From contig NZ_JAGPXL010000004.1 in the NCBI RefSeq assembly GCF_018070565.1, forward strand, positions 124,001 through 188,000: 64,000 nucleotides of DNA, read 5' to 3'. This DNA comes from Streptomyces sp. B93 (GTDB taxonomy: Bacteria > Actinomycetota > Actinomycetes > Streptomycetales > Streptomycetaceae). Under the pieces are notes generated by a model. The model saw only the letters and a program-made list of their open reading frames with translations. It searched no databases and was not told where the DNA came from. Of the stretch, positions 8,731 to 15,692 are shown piece after piece. The first letter of the stretch is position 1, and each line of letters opens with the position of its first letter. The translations under genes were made by a program, and so were the position numbers.

Positions 8731-8945
8731 CAGTGGCCTCCTCCGTGCGGGTCCACGTCCTCCGTGTCGGCGCTGCCGGACGTGCCGTGCATGCCGGGCG
8801 CGACGGGTCCCGCCGCCGCCCCCACGGCGTACGACGCCGTGAACACCAGTGCCAGCAGCAGGAGGAAGCCGCAGAGGGCGGGCGGGGGCATGAGTCTGCC
8901 CGGCGCTCCGCCCGCGCCGGCGGGTGATTCCCTGGACTCGTCCAT
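8730..8945 (-). CDS. Small single-span membrane protein with His/Met tail
   Basis: A 71-residue protein: a Pro/Gly-rich N-terminus, one transmembrane helix (about 24-45) and an external tail containing PGMHG and ending DPHGGGH. The tail looks suited to metal binding. It is the first gene of the copper operon and overlaps copA by one base. GGAG eight bases ahead supports the ATG at 8945. I do not recognise a named family. Context suggests a copper-related accessory role. Confidence 0.72.
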   Translation of the reverse strand: MDESRESPAGAGGAPGRLMPPPALCGFLLLLALVFTASYAVGAAAGPVAPGMHGTSGSADTEDVDPHGGGH

Positions 8946-9038
8946 CACCGGGTCTCCAGATCGCGTCGTACGGCGTCCGTCGGATCGAGCCGTGCCGGTG
9001 AAGGGGTCGAAGCGGCCGACGCCCGAGTTCCGCCGCTG

Positions 9039-9060
9039 GCATGTGGCGTGCGCCACATGC
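9039..9060. promoter_or_regulatory. 22-bp inverted repeat upstream of the copper operon
   Basis: GCATGTGGCG, two bases, then CGCCACATGC: ten perfect arms around a TG centre. It lies 93 bases upstream of the copper-operon start and 13 bases beyond the stop of the GPR1-like gene, which is transcribed the same way. It may be an operator for the copper operon or a terminator of the upstream one. The tiny loop favours a protein-binding palindrome. Confidence 0.6.
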
Positions 9061-9073
9061 GATCGGGCCGGGG

Positions 9074-9769
9074 TCACAGGTCCTTGCGGACCCCCGCTTC
9101 GTGGCTGATGTCGGAGAGTTGGGCGGCGACGTCGCTGCGCAGGGCGGTGCGGCCGGAGCCCCGGCGGAACAGGGGGACGACGGTGTGGTGGGCGGTGTCC
9201 TCGAGTTCGAAGCCCAGGGCGGCGTAGAGGGCGAGGGCGGCGAGGACGAGGCCGATGACGCCGGCCGTCGTCTCCCAGGCGCTGGACGCGGTGATCTCCG
9301 CGATGCCGGTGACCGCGAACCGGACGGCCGACACCCCCATGACGGCGGCGGCGACGAGCTTGCCGCCTGCCGCCGCCGCGGGTACGAGCATCGCCACCGC
9401 GGCGGCCAGCAGGACCGTGCCGAGGGCGTTGCTGTGCGCCCCGGGAGGAGAGCCGAGGGTGATGACGCAGACCGCGGCCCAGGTTCCGGCCAGGACGCCC
9501 ATGCCGGTTCCGGCGACGGGGTCCCGGCACAGGTAGCCGAACACGGATGTCAGGACTTGCAGGGGCACCGTGAAGACCAGGACGGCCCGTGCGACGGCGG
9601 TGCCGTCGGCGGCGCCGAGCCAGTCGAGCTGGAGGGCGCTGAAGACGGTGGTGGCCAGGCCGAGGGCGAGGAAGCCGAGCGGCAGGGGTGTGCCGACCGG
9701 GCGCAGGACGATACGGCTGACCGCGAGGTGGTCGCGGTCGGCGTCGGAGGGAGGTGGCTGTGCCGTCAT
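9074..9769 (-). CDS. GPR1/FUN34/YaaH-like membrane protein
   Basis: A 231-residue protein with about six hydrophobic helices. The N-terminal TPLPLGFLALG resembles the NPAPLGLxGF signature of the acetate/succinate channel family. The C-terminus (about 190-231) is a soluble tail. The ATG at 9769 overlaps the stop of the 160-residue gene by one base, so it is the third gene of the molybdoenzyme operon. Family assignment is moderate and the substrate unknown. Confidence 0.6.
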   Translation of the reverse strand: MTAQPPPSDADRDHLAVSRIVLRPVGTPLPLGFLALGLATTVFSALQLDWLGAADGTAVARAVLVFTVPLQVLTSVFGYLCRDPVAGTGMGVLAGTWAAVCVITLGSPPGAHSNALGTVLLAAAVAMLVPAAAAGGKLVAAAVMGVSAVRFAVTGIAEITASSAWETTAGVIGLVLAALALYAALGFELEDTAHHTVVPLFRRGSGRTALRSDVAAQLSDISHEAGVRKDL

Positions 9770-10251
9770 CAGCTGGCCAGGATCTGCGGGGCCGATTCCT
9801 TGATCTTGGCGTTGGCCCAGCGCATCTGCCTGAGGGAGTCCGGGTGGCAGCGCCGGCACAGGGCCAGCAGTTCGGTGTCCTTGACCGCCTGGGCGGCTTG
9901 GGCCAGCATCTCCCAGTCCGCGGAGACGCCCGAGGCCGAGGTGTAGACCTTGCGGAGATCGCGCAGCAGGAGCAGGGCCGCCTCGCCCCGGCGTCCGATC
10001 AACTCGCTGCCCTTCTCCCGCAGTTTCTCGGTCAGCGCGGGCTCGTCGTGTGCTTCGGGGTCCAGGTCGACGCCGTAGCGGTGGCTCATGCCGGCGATCT
10101 CGCGGACGTGGCGCTGGGACCAGGCGGCGAGGTCGCGGGCGAGGTGGTGGACGTCGTGGTCGGTCTTGTGCCGGTCGGAGACGTGCAGCAGATGGCGTGC
10201 GAGGTCGTTCTCGCTGCGGTGCAGTTCCCTCAGTACGAGGTCGATCTTCAC
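9769..10251 (-). CDS. Conserved helical protein, His-rich, unknown function
   Basis: A 160-residue, probably all-helical soluble protein with many His residues early on (LHRSEND, HLLHVSDRHKTDHDVHHLA) and a CRRCHPDS motif near the end. The spacing of His and acidic residues is reminiscent of ferritin-like or four-helix metal proteins, but I cannot name a family. The start overlaps the molybdoenzyme stop by four bases (ATGA), so the two are co-translated. It may be a partner or maturation factor. Confidence 0.6.
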   Translation of the reverse strand: MKIDLVLRELHRSENDLARHLLHVSDRHKTDHDVHHLARDLAAWSQRHVREIAGMSHRYGVDLDPEAHDEPALTEKLREKGSELIGRRGEAALLLLRDLRKVYTSASGVSADWEMLAQAAQAVKDTELLALCRRCHPDSLRQMRWANAKIKESAPQILAS

Positions 10252-12719
10252 GGGGTGTCTCCCGGTGCCGTGGTGCGCGGTTCTTCACGGGCCTCGCCCG
10301 CCGGTCCGGCCGCGGTGGGGATGATGCCGGGGTCCAGGGGCGCGGAGGCCGTCGTGGTGGGGGCGGGGGCGGGCCCGGCGCCGGGTCCGATACGGCGCAG
10401 TCGTGCCGCGGCCGTCTTGAAGATCGGTTGCTTGGAGGCGGGGTCCCAGTCGGTGAGGGTGAGTTCGTTGGCGGCCCGGTCCTCGTCGCCGGGCTTGCGG
10501 GCCGTGTCACCGTCGGCGTCCCAGTAGCCGTAGTGGAAGGGCAGGAAGAGGACGCCGTCGCGGATCCCGCACACCCGGGCGCGGGCCCGTACCGAGCCGC
10601 GGGGCGTGGTCACCTCGACCAGGTCACCTTCGCTGATGGCGTGCGTGGCAGCGTCGTCGCGGGAGACCTCCACCCAGACCTTTGGCGCGGCCGCCTGGAG
10701 CTGCGGTGCTCGGGCGGTCTTGGTGCGGGTGTGGAAGTGGTACAGGGTGCGGCCCGTGATCAGGGCGAAGGAGTGCTCGTCGTCGGGTGATTCATGGGGT
10801 GGCTGGTAGGCGGCCGCTTTGATCACCGCTTTGCCGTGCGGGTTCATCGCGCGGTACTCGGTGGGTTCCAGGGGGGCGCCGGTGACCATGTCACGGCCGT
10901 AGCTCTCGCACTGCTCGGGGTCGCTCCAGAACGTTCCGTCGGCGTAGAGCCGTTCCAGGCCGTCGGGGTGTTCGTCGTTGCAGGGCCACTGGATGCCGCC
11001 GCGGGCGCGCAGTGCGGCGTAGGTGATGCCGGTGTAGTCGCAGGGCCGGCCGCGTGAGCACTCCTTCCACGCCTCGAAGGCGGACTCCGGGTCGTCCCAC
11101 TTCACGAGCGGCCGGCCGTCCTTGTCGCGCAGGTCGAGCCGACGGGCGTAGTCGAGGAAGATGTCGAGGTCGGGGCGGGCCTGGCCGGGCGGGTCGACGG
11201 CCTTCTCGGAGAGGTGGACGGTGCGGTCGGCGTTGGTGAAGGTGCCGGTCTTCTCGCCCCAGGTCGCCGCCGGGAGCACGACGTCGGCGAGCTGTGCCGT
11301 CTCGCTGAGGAAGATGTCCTGGACGACGAGGGTGAGCCGGTCCTGCTCCAGCAGCGGGCGGACCCGGCTCAGCTCGGGCAGGGAGACGGCGGGGTTGGTG
11401 CCGCTCACCCACAGCAGGCGGATCGACCCCTCCTCCACGTAGCGCATCATCTGCATGACGTGCGTGGGAGGCGCGTAGTGCGGGATCTGCGCCGTGTCGA
11501 CGTTCCACACCCGTGCCAGGTCCTCGACGTGCGCGTCGTTGGCCCAGTTGCGGAAGCCGGGCAGATCGCCGTCGGCGCCGCACTCGCGGGTGTTCTGGGC
11601 GGTGGGCTGTCCGTTCATCTGGAGGATGCCGCAGCCGGGCCGGCCGAGCATGCCGCGCACCAGGTGCAGGTTGTTGACCTGCACGGCGGCGGCCGTGGCC
11701 TGGTGGGACTGGTAGAAGCCCTGGAGGACGGTCGACAGCACCCGCTCGCCGGTCCCGAGAATCCGGGCGGCGTCGCGGATCCGCTCGACGGGGACGTCGC
11801 AGATGGCGGCCGCACGCTCCGGCGGGTAGTCCTCGACCCGTTCGGCCAGTTCCTCGAAGCCGACCACGTGCCGCTCGATGTAGTCCCGGTCGGTCCAGCC
11901 ACGGGCGATGATCTCGTGGAGCAGTCCGTTCATCAGCGCCACGTTGGTGCCGGGCCGCGGTGCCAGGTGCACGGTCGCCGCACGCGCCACGGGGGTCGGG
12001 CGGGGATCGACGCAGACGATCGCGGGCGGGTTCGGCCCGGCGAGCCGGTCCAGCACCCGCGTCCACAGGACGGTCTGGGTCTCCGCCATGTTGTGCCCGA
12101 ACAACGCGATGACGTCCGCGTGGTCGATGTCGGTGTAGGAACCGGGCTGCCCGTCGCAGGCGAAGGACTCCTTCAGGGCCGCCGCCGCGGTCGCCGTGCA
12201 CAGGCGTGTGTTGCCGTCCACGTGGTTGGTGCCCAGCCCGCCGTGTGCGACGAGCCCCAGGGTGTAGTACTCCTCGAGGAACAGCTGACCCGTGGTGTAG
12301 AACCCGATCGCGCTGGGGCCCTGCTCGTCGAGCAGTTCGCGGGTCCGGGCGCAGATCCGGTCCATCGCCGTGTCCCATGTGGTGGGCACCAGGCGGCCGT
12401 TCTCCCGTACCAGCGGGGTGGTCAGCCGGTCGGCGGAGGCGTTGGCCTGCCAGCCGAAGAGGTCCTTGGGGCCGAGCCGCCCGTGGTTGACCCGGTCGTC
12501 GGCGCGCCCGCGGACCCCGACGATCCGTCCGTCCCTGACCGCAATGTCCATCGCGTCGCCGTTGGAGTGCAGGAGTGAGGCGGACCGCACCCAGCGCTCC
12601 ACGTCGCCGTCCTCGACCCCGTCGGCCAGGTGGGTGTCCACCCGGACGGGCCAGTCCTCGCCGGGTCCGTAGGGGGTCCGGATGCCCCACGGCTCGGCGA
12701 TACGGTCGGAAGTCCCCAC
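10248..12719 (-). CDS. Molybdopterin oxidoreductase lacking the Fe-S cysteine motif
   Basis: An 823-residue member of the DMSO-reductase superfamily (nitrate reductase/formate dehydrogenase-like), with molybdopterin domains and a C-terminal dinucleotide-binding domain. A Cys in TRLCTATAAAA (Cys174) is a candidate Mo ligand. The N-terminal site that should be CxxCxxxC reads SASLLHSNGD, with Ser48, His51 and Asp55 in place of the three cysteines, and RLGPK stands where the fourth Cys (RLCxKG) would be. The N-terminal [4Fe-4S] cluster is therefore probably absent. The GTG start is set by GGGAGG six bases ahead. It is first in a three-gene operon. The substrate is unknown. Confidence 0.85.
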   Translation of the reverse strand: MGTSDRIAEPWGIRTPYGPGEDWPVRVDTHLADGVEDGDVERWVRSASLLHSNGDAMDIAVRDGRIVGVRGRADDRVNHGRLGPKDLFGWQANASADRLTTPLVRENGRLVPTTWDTAMDRICARTRELLDEQGPSAIGFYTTGQLFLEEYYTLGLVAHGGLGTNHVDGNTRLCTATAAAALKESFACDGQPGSYTDIDHADVIALFGHNMAETQTVLWTRVLDRLAGPNPPAIVCVDPRPTPVARAATVHLAPRPGTNVALMNGLLHEIIARGWTDRDYIERHVVGFEELAERVEDYPPERAAAICDVPVERIRDAARILGTGERVLSTVLQGFYQSHQATAAAVQVNNLHLVRGMLGRPGCGILQMNGQPTAQNTRECGADGDLPGFRNWANDAHVEDLARVWNVDTAQIPHYAPPTHVMQMMRYVEEGSIRLLWVSGTNPAVSLPELSRVRPLLEQDRLTLVVQDIFLSETAQLADVVLPAATWGEKTGTFTNADRTVHLSEKAVDPPGQARPDLDIFLDYARRLDLRDKDGRPLVKWDDPESAFEAWKECSRGRPCDYTGITYAALRARGGIQWPCNDEHPDGLERLYADGTFWSDPEQCESYGRDMVTGAPLEPTEYRAMNPHGKAVIKAAAYQPPHESPDDEHSFALITGRTLYHFHTRTKTARAPQLQAAAPKVWVEVSRDDAATHAISEGDLVEVTTPRGSVRARARVCGIRDGVLFLPFHYGYWDADGDTARKPGDEDRAANELTLTDWDPASKQPIFKTAAARLRRIGPGAGPAPAPTTTASAPLDPGIIPTAAGPAGEAREEPRTTAPGDTP

Positions 12720-12991
12720 TGCGTGCCTCCCTGCGACTGTCCCCGCCCACATCATCGGCCGACGGAACGCCCTCGTCCGCTCGCCCACGCCAGCGCGCCG
12801 CACACGGACGGGCGGAGCCCCTCGTCCGGAGCAAGCCGCCTGACGCCGCGGCACCCGGCGGCCCGCCGTCCCGCGCCACCCCCCAGTCCCCCGGCATCCG
12901 CCGTCCAAACGACCGACGGGCGTTTCCTCGCGGGCCGTCTCGGCGAGGCGTACGTCACGGTGGCGATGCGCGCGGTTACCGTCCGCTGTCC

Positions 12992-13489
12992 ATGGGCTCC
13001 TACGACATCACGATGCAGGCCGGCGGCAGGCGGCCCGCCGGCCGGGCGGCGTGGCCGGTGTCCCTCACCGTGACGCTGCTCATGGCCCTCGGCGCGTGCG
13101 TGGGGCCTTCCTGGTCCGAGACGGACTACGAGGAGAAGGTGGCCAACACCGCGCAGGCGGCGCGCTCGGCCGTGCAGACGGCACGCCTGGTGGTGGAGGC
13201 GGCCGAGGAGAGCAAGGCCCCCGGCCCGTACACGGCCAGGGCGCTGTCGGACGCGGAGACGGCCGTGTCCTCCATCGCCACGCACATCGCGTCGGTGCAG
13301 CCGCCCACCCCGCGCGGCACCCGCCTGCGCGGCAGGGTGACCTCGCTGCTGACCGACTGTCAGACGGCGTTGGCCGATCTGCGGATCGCCGCCCGCGACG
13401 GACGATTCGACACGCTCGCCCGGCTCGCCGAGCCGCTGCCCCGGCTCGCCACGCGGCTGAAGCGGTTGCAGGAGCTGAGGCCGACATGA
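12992..13489 (+). CDS. Putative lipoprotein, helical
   Basis: A 165-residue protein with an N-terminal signal ending in the lipobox LMALGAC|VG, so probably lipid-anchored. The rest is predicted to be long helices (AQAARSAVQTARLVVEAAEE). There is no good ribosome site at ATG 12992. An in-frame ATG at 13013 is an alternative. A TACCGT box at 12977-12982 suggests a very short leader. The stop overlaps the transporter start (ATGA), so it heads the NRAMP-like operon. Family not recognised. Confidence 0.62.
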   Translation: MGSYDITMQAGGRRPAGRAAWPVSLTVTLLMALGACVGPSWSETDYEEKVANTAQAARSAVQTARLVVEAAEESKAPGPYTARALSDAETAVSSIATHIASVQPPTPRGTRLRGRVTSLLTDCQTALADLRIAARDGRFDTLARLAEPLPRLATRLKRLQELRPT

Positions 13490-14715
13490 AGAAGATCCTC
13501 AGCCTGGCACTCGGTGTCTTCACCGCGATCGGCGGGTTCATCGACATCGGGGACCTGATCACCGACGCCCTGATCGGGGCCCGGTTCGGGCTGGCGCTGG
13601 TGTGGGTCACCGTGGTGGCGGTGATCGGGGTGGCCCTGTACTCGGAGATGGCGGGCCGGGTCGCGGTGGTCACGCGCCGGACCGTGTTCGATCTGATCCG
13701 TGAGCGGATGGGCGCCCGGATGGGGCTGGCGGCCGTCGTGGTCTCGTACCTCGTCAACGCGATCGCCCTGGTCGCCGAGTTGTGCGGCATCGCACTGGCG
13801 ATCGAACTGCTCACGGACGTGCACTACCTGCTGTGGGTGCCACCGGTGGCGTTGCTCGCCTGGCTGGTGATCTGGCGGGTGCCGTTCGAGCTGATGGAAC
13901 GCCTCTACGGCCTCGCCGGGATGGCCCTGTTCGTGTTCGTGGTCGCCGTCTGGCACCTGGGCCCCGACTGGGACCGGATGCTGCACGACGTCACCCACCC
14001 CAGCCTGCCCTTCGGCGAGGGGCTGCCCACGTACTTCTTCTACGCGCTGGTGATGCTGGGCGCGCAGATGACCCCCTACGAGGTGTTCTTCTTCTCCTCC
14101 GCGGCCGTCGAGCACCGCTGGCGGGCCCGCGACCTGGCCGAGGTGAGGATGAACTGCTGGGTCGGCTACCCCATCGGCGGCATCCTCGCCATCGGCATCC
14201 AGGCCGTCGCCTACCTGGTGCTCCAGCCCGCCGGGATCCAGGTGGAGAACCTCGGCCAGACCGTCCTGCCCGTCGTCCTGGCGCTGGGGAAGGTCGGGTT
14301 CGCGCTGGCCATCCTCGGTATCGTCGCCGCCGTCTTCGGCTCCACGATCGAGACGCTGCTGTCGTCCGGTTACACGGTCGCCCACCACTTCGGCTGGACC
14401 TGGGGCAAGACCGCGCGCCCGGCCGACGCGAGCCGCTTCCACACCCTGCTGCTGGTCACCCTGCTCGCCGCGGTGGCCGTGGCGCTGACCACGGTCAACC
14501 CCGTCACGATCACCATCTACGCCGTCTACCTCGGGGCCGCCGTCCTGCCGGTGACCTATCTGCCGATCCTGGTGATCGCCAACGACCGCCGGTACATGGG
14601 CGACCGGGTCAACGGGCGCCTGGCCAACGCCGTCGGCGTGGTCTACCTGGTCATCGTGCTCGCCGGAGCGGTGGCCGCTCTTCCCCTGCTGATCGCGACC
14701 AAGGCGGGACTGTGA
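13486..14715 (+). CDS. Divergent NRAMP-family metal transporter
   Basis: A 409-residue membrane protein with about 11 helices in the LeuT-like NRAMP fold. In classical NRAMPs helix 1 carries DPGN and helix 6 carries A-x-x-MPH for Mn/Fe. Here helix 1 reads DIGD (Asp20, Asp23) and helix 6 reads GAQMTPYE (Thr196, Tyr198, Glu199). Loss of the metal-binding Met and gain of acidic residues resemble the NRAMP-related magnesium transporters, so a hard cation such as Mg2+ is plausible but inferred. It overlaps the lipoprotein and the first PRC-barrel gene, each by four bases. Confidence 0.82.
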   Translation: MKKILSLALGVFTAIGGFIDIGDLITDALIGARFGLALVWVTVVAVIGVALYSEMAGRVAVVTRRTVFDLIRERMGARMGLAAVVVSYLVNAIALVAELCGIALAIELLTDVHYLLWVPPVALLAWLVIWRVPFELMERLYGLAGMALFVFVVAVWHLGPDWDRMLHDVTHPSLPFGEGLPTYFFYALVMLGAQMTPYEVFFFSSAAVEHRWRARDLAEVRMNCWVGYPIGGILAIGIQAVAYLVLQPAGIQVENLGQTVLPVVLALGKVGFALAILGIVAAVFGSTIETLLSSGYTVAHHFGWTWGKTARPADASRFHTLLLVTLLAAVAVALTTVNPVTITIYAVYLGAAVLPVTYLPILVIANDRRYMGDRVNGRLANAVGVVYLVIVLAGAVAALPLLIATKAGL

Positions 14716-15095
14716 CCGAATTCCTCGATGCCGGGCTCCGGCTCCTCGACCGCCAGGTCGTCGACAGCGAGGGCACCGAACTGGGCAAGATCGACGATCT
14801 CCTCTTCGCCGACGACGGGGACGGACCGCCGGTCCTCACGGCCGTGCTCATCGGCCAACGGGCCTTCGCGGGCCGCCTCGGAGGCCGCGCCGGGCTCTGG
14901 TGGGCGGGGATCGCCGAGCGGCTGTCCGGCCGCCGGGGTCCGGTCGAGGTACCCGTCGCGGCCATCGACGACATGGGCACCGTCGTACGGCTTACCTCGA
15001 CCACCGAGGCGTTTCCCGACCTGACGGCGCCCGAGCGGTGGCTGCGTCAGCATCTGGTCTCACGGCTCCCCGGAGGCATGCGTGAAAGCGACTGA
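14712..15095 (+). CDS. PRC-barrel domain protein 1
   Basis: A 127-residue protein with an N-terminal PRC-barrel-like half (LLDRQVVDSEGTELGKIDDLLF, then VLTAVLIGQ). This small beta-barrel adaptor domain is found in RimM and in photosynthetic reaction-centre H subunits. The GTG at 14712 overlaps the transporter stop (GTGA). The C-terminus overlaps the next PRC-barrel gene by 14 bases. It probably acts at the membrane with the transporter. Confidence 0.72.
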   Translation: MTEFLDAGLRLLDRQVVDSEGTELGKIDDLLFADDGDGPPVLTAVLIGQRAFAGRLGGRAGLWWAGIAERLSGRRGPVEVPVAAIDDMGTVVRLTSTTEAFPDLTAPERWLRQHLVSRLPGGMRESD

Positions 15096-15393
15096 CCTGC
15101 TCGGCGCGGAAGCCGTCGACACGGACGGCCACTCGCTCGGCCGGGTGCACGACGTCCGTCTCGCCCGCTCCGGGAGGGACGCGCCCTGGCGCATCGAGGC
15201 CGTCGTCGTCGGACCGTCGGCCCTGGCGTACCGCCTGGGCTACGCCGAGGACACCGTCGACGGCCCCTACGTCCTCGCGGCGCTGGCCCGCAGGCTCGGC
15301 CGGAGGAACCGCTCGATCGCCTGGCACCGGATCGTCTCCGTCCGGCAGCGCCGCCTGGTCGTACGCCCTGACACGGAACGGACCGGCCCGTGA
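15082..15393 (+). CDS. PRC-barrel domain protein 2
   Basis: A 103-residue PRC-barrel protein (LLGAEAVDTDGHSLGRVHDVRL, IEAVVVGPSALAYRLGY), a diverged sibling of the preceding gene, probably from duplication. The GTG start has GGAGG five bases upstream. It lies inside the end of gene 1 and overlaps the 38-residue gene by four bases, so all five genes appear translationally coupled. Confidence 0.72.
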   Translation: MKATDLLGAEAVDTDGHSLGRVHDVRLARSGRDAPWRIEAVVVGPSALAYRLGYAEDTVDGPYVLAALARRLGRRNRSIAWHRIVSVRQRRLVVRPDTERTGP

Positions 15394-15506
15394 CGACGGA
15401 AGGACTGGCGGTCCTCTTCGCCTGGCTGGAGTACCTGGCGCTCGTCGCCGTCCTGGTCTGGCTCGTCCTGCGCCACGGGCCGGACGAGCGGGACCCGCGC
15501 CGTTAG
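15390..15506 (+). CDS. 38-residue membrane micropeptide
   Basis: A GTG codon overlapping the stop of the second PRC-barrel gene (GTGA) opens a 38-codon frame ending in TAG. The product has one hydrophobic helix (LEYLALVAVLVWLVL) followed by a charged tail HGPDERDPRR. The coupling, membrane helix and strong terminator 12 bases later argue that it is real. It may be an accessory subunit of the NRAMP-like transporter. No family recognised. Confidence 0.6.
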   Translation: MTTEGLAVLFAWLEYLALVAVLVWLVLRHGPDERDPRR

Positions 15507-15518
15507 CGAACGGGCGGC

Positions 15519-15539
15519 GGCCCGGCGCAAGGCCGGGCC
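15519..15539 (+). terminator. Hairpin terminator of the NRAMP-like operon
   Basis: GGCCCGGC (15519-15526) and GCCGGGCC (15532-15539) form a perfect 8-bp stem with a five-base loop, 12 bases after the micropeptide stop. Confidence 0.8.
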
Positions 15540-15617
15540 CCTCAAGGAAGTGATAACCGGCGGGAATACGCCATTGCCGCACAACTCAAGAAGGGAGCCA
15601 GAGCTGGCAGAGCGGCA

Positions 15618-15645
15618 TTGCGGGAGCGGATCGCGTCTATAGGCT
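15618..15645 (+). promoter_or_regulatory. Candidate promoter of the haloperoxidase gene
   Basis: TTGCGG (15618-15623), a 16-base spacer and TAGGCT (15640-15645), 47 bases before the ATG. The -10 box is typical of HrdB promoters in Streptomyces. The spacer is one base short of ideal. Confidence 0.4.
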
Positions 15646-15692
15646 CGTTCGTCGGACCCACAAGGACGAGACAAAGGACAAGGGATACAGCC

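Noticed and set aside
6895-9108. 737-codon plus-strand open frame
   Set aside because: Antisense shadow of copA.
10248-12719. Molybdoenzyme as a second selenoprotein
   Set aside because: No in-frame TGA; the candidate Mo ligand is Cys174.
13782-15095. 437-residue version of the first PRC-barrel protein
   Set aside because: The upstream part is an out-of-frame shadow of the NRAMP-like gene. GTG 14712 couples to that gene's stop.
15593-15608. GCCAG-AG-CTGGC repeat as an operator of the haloperoxidase
   Set aside because: Only five-base arms, upstream of the likely promoter; too short to support.
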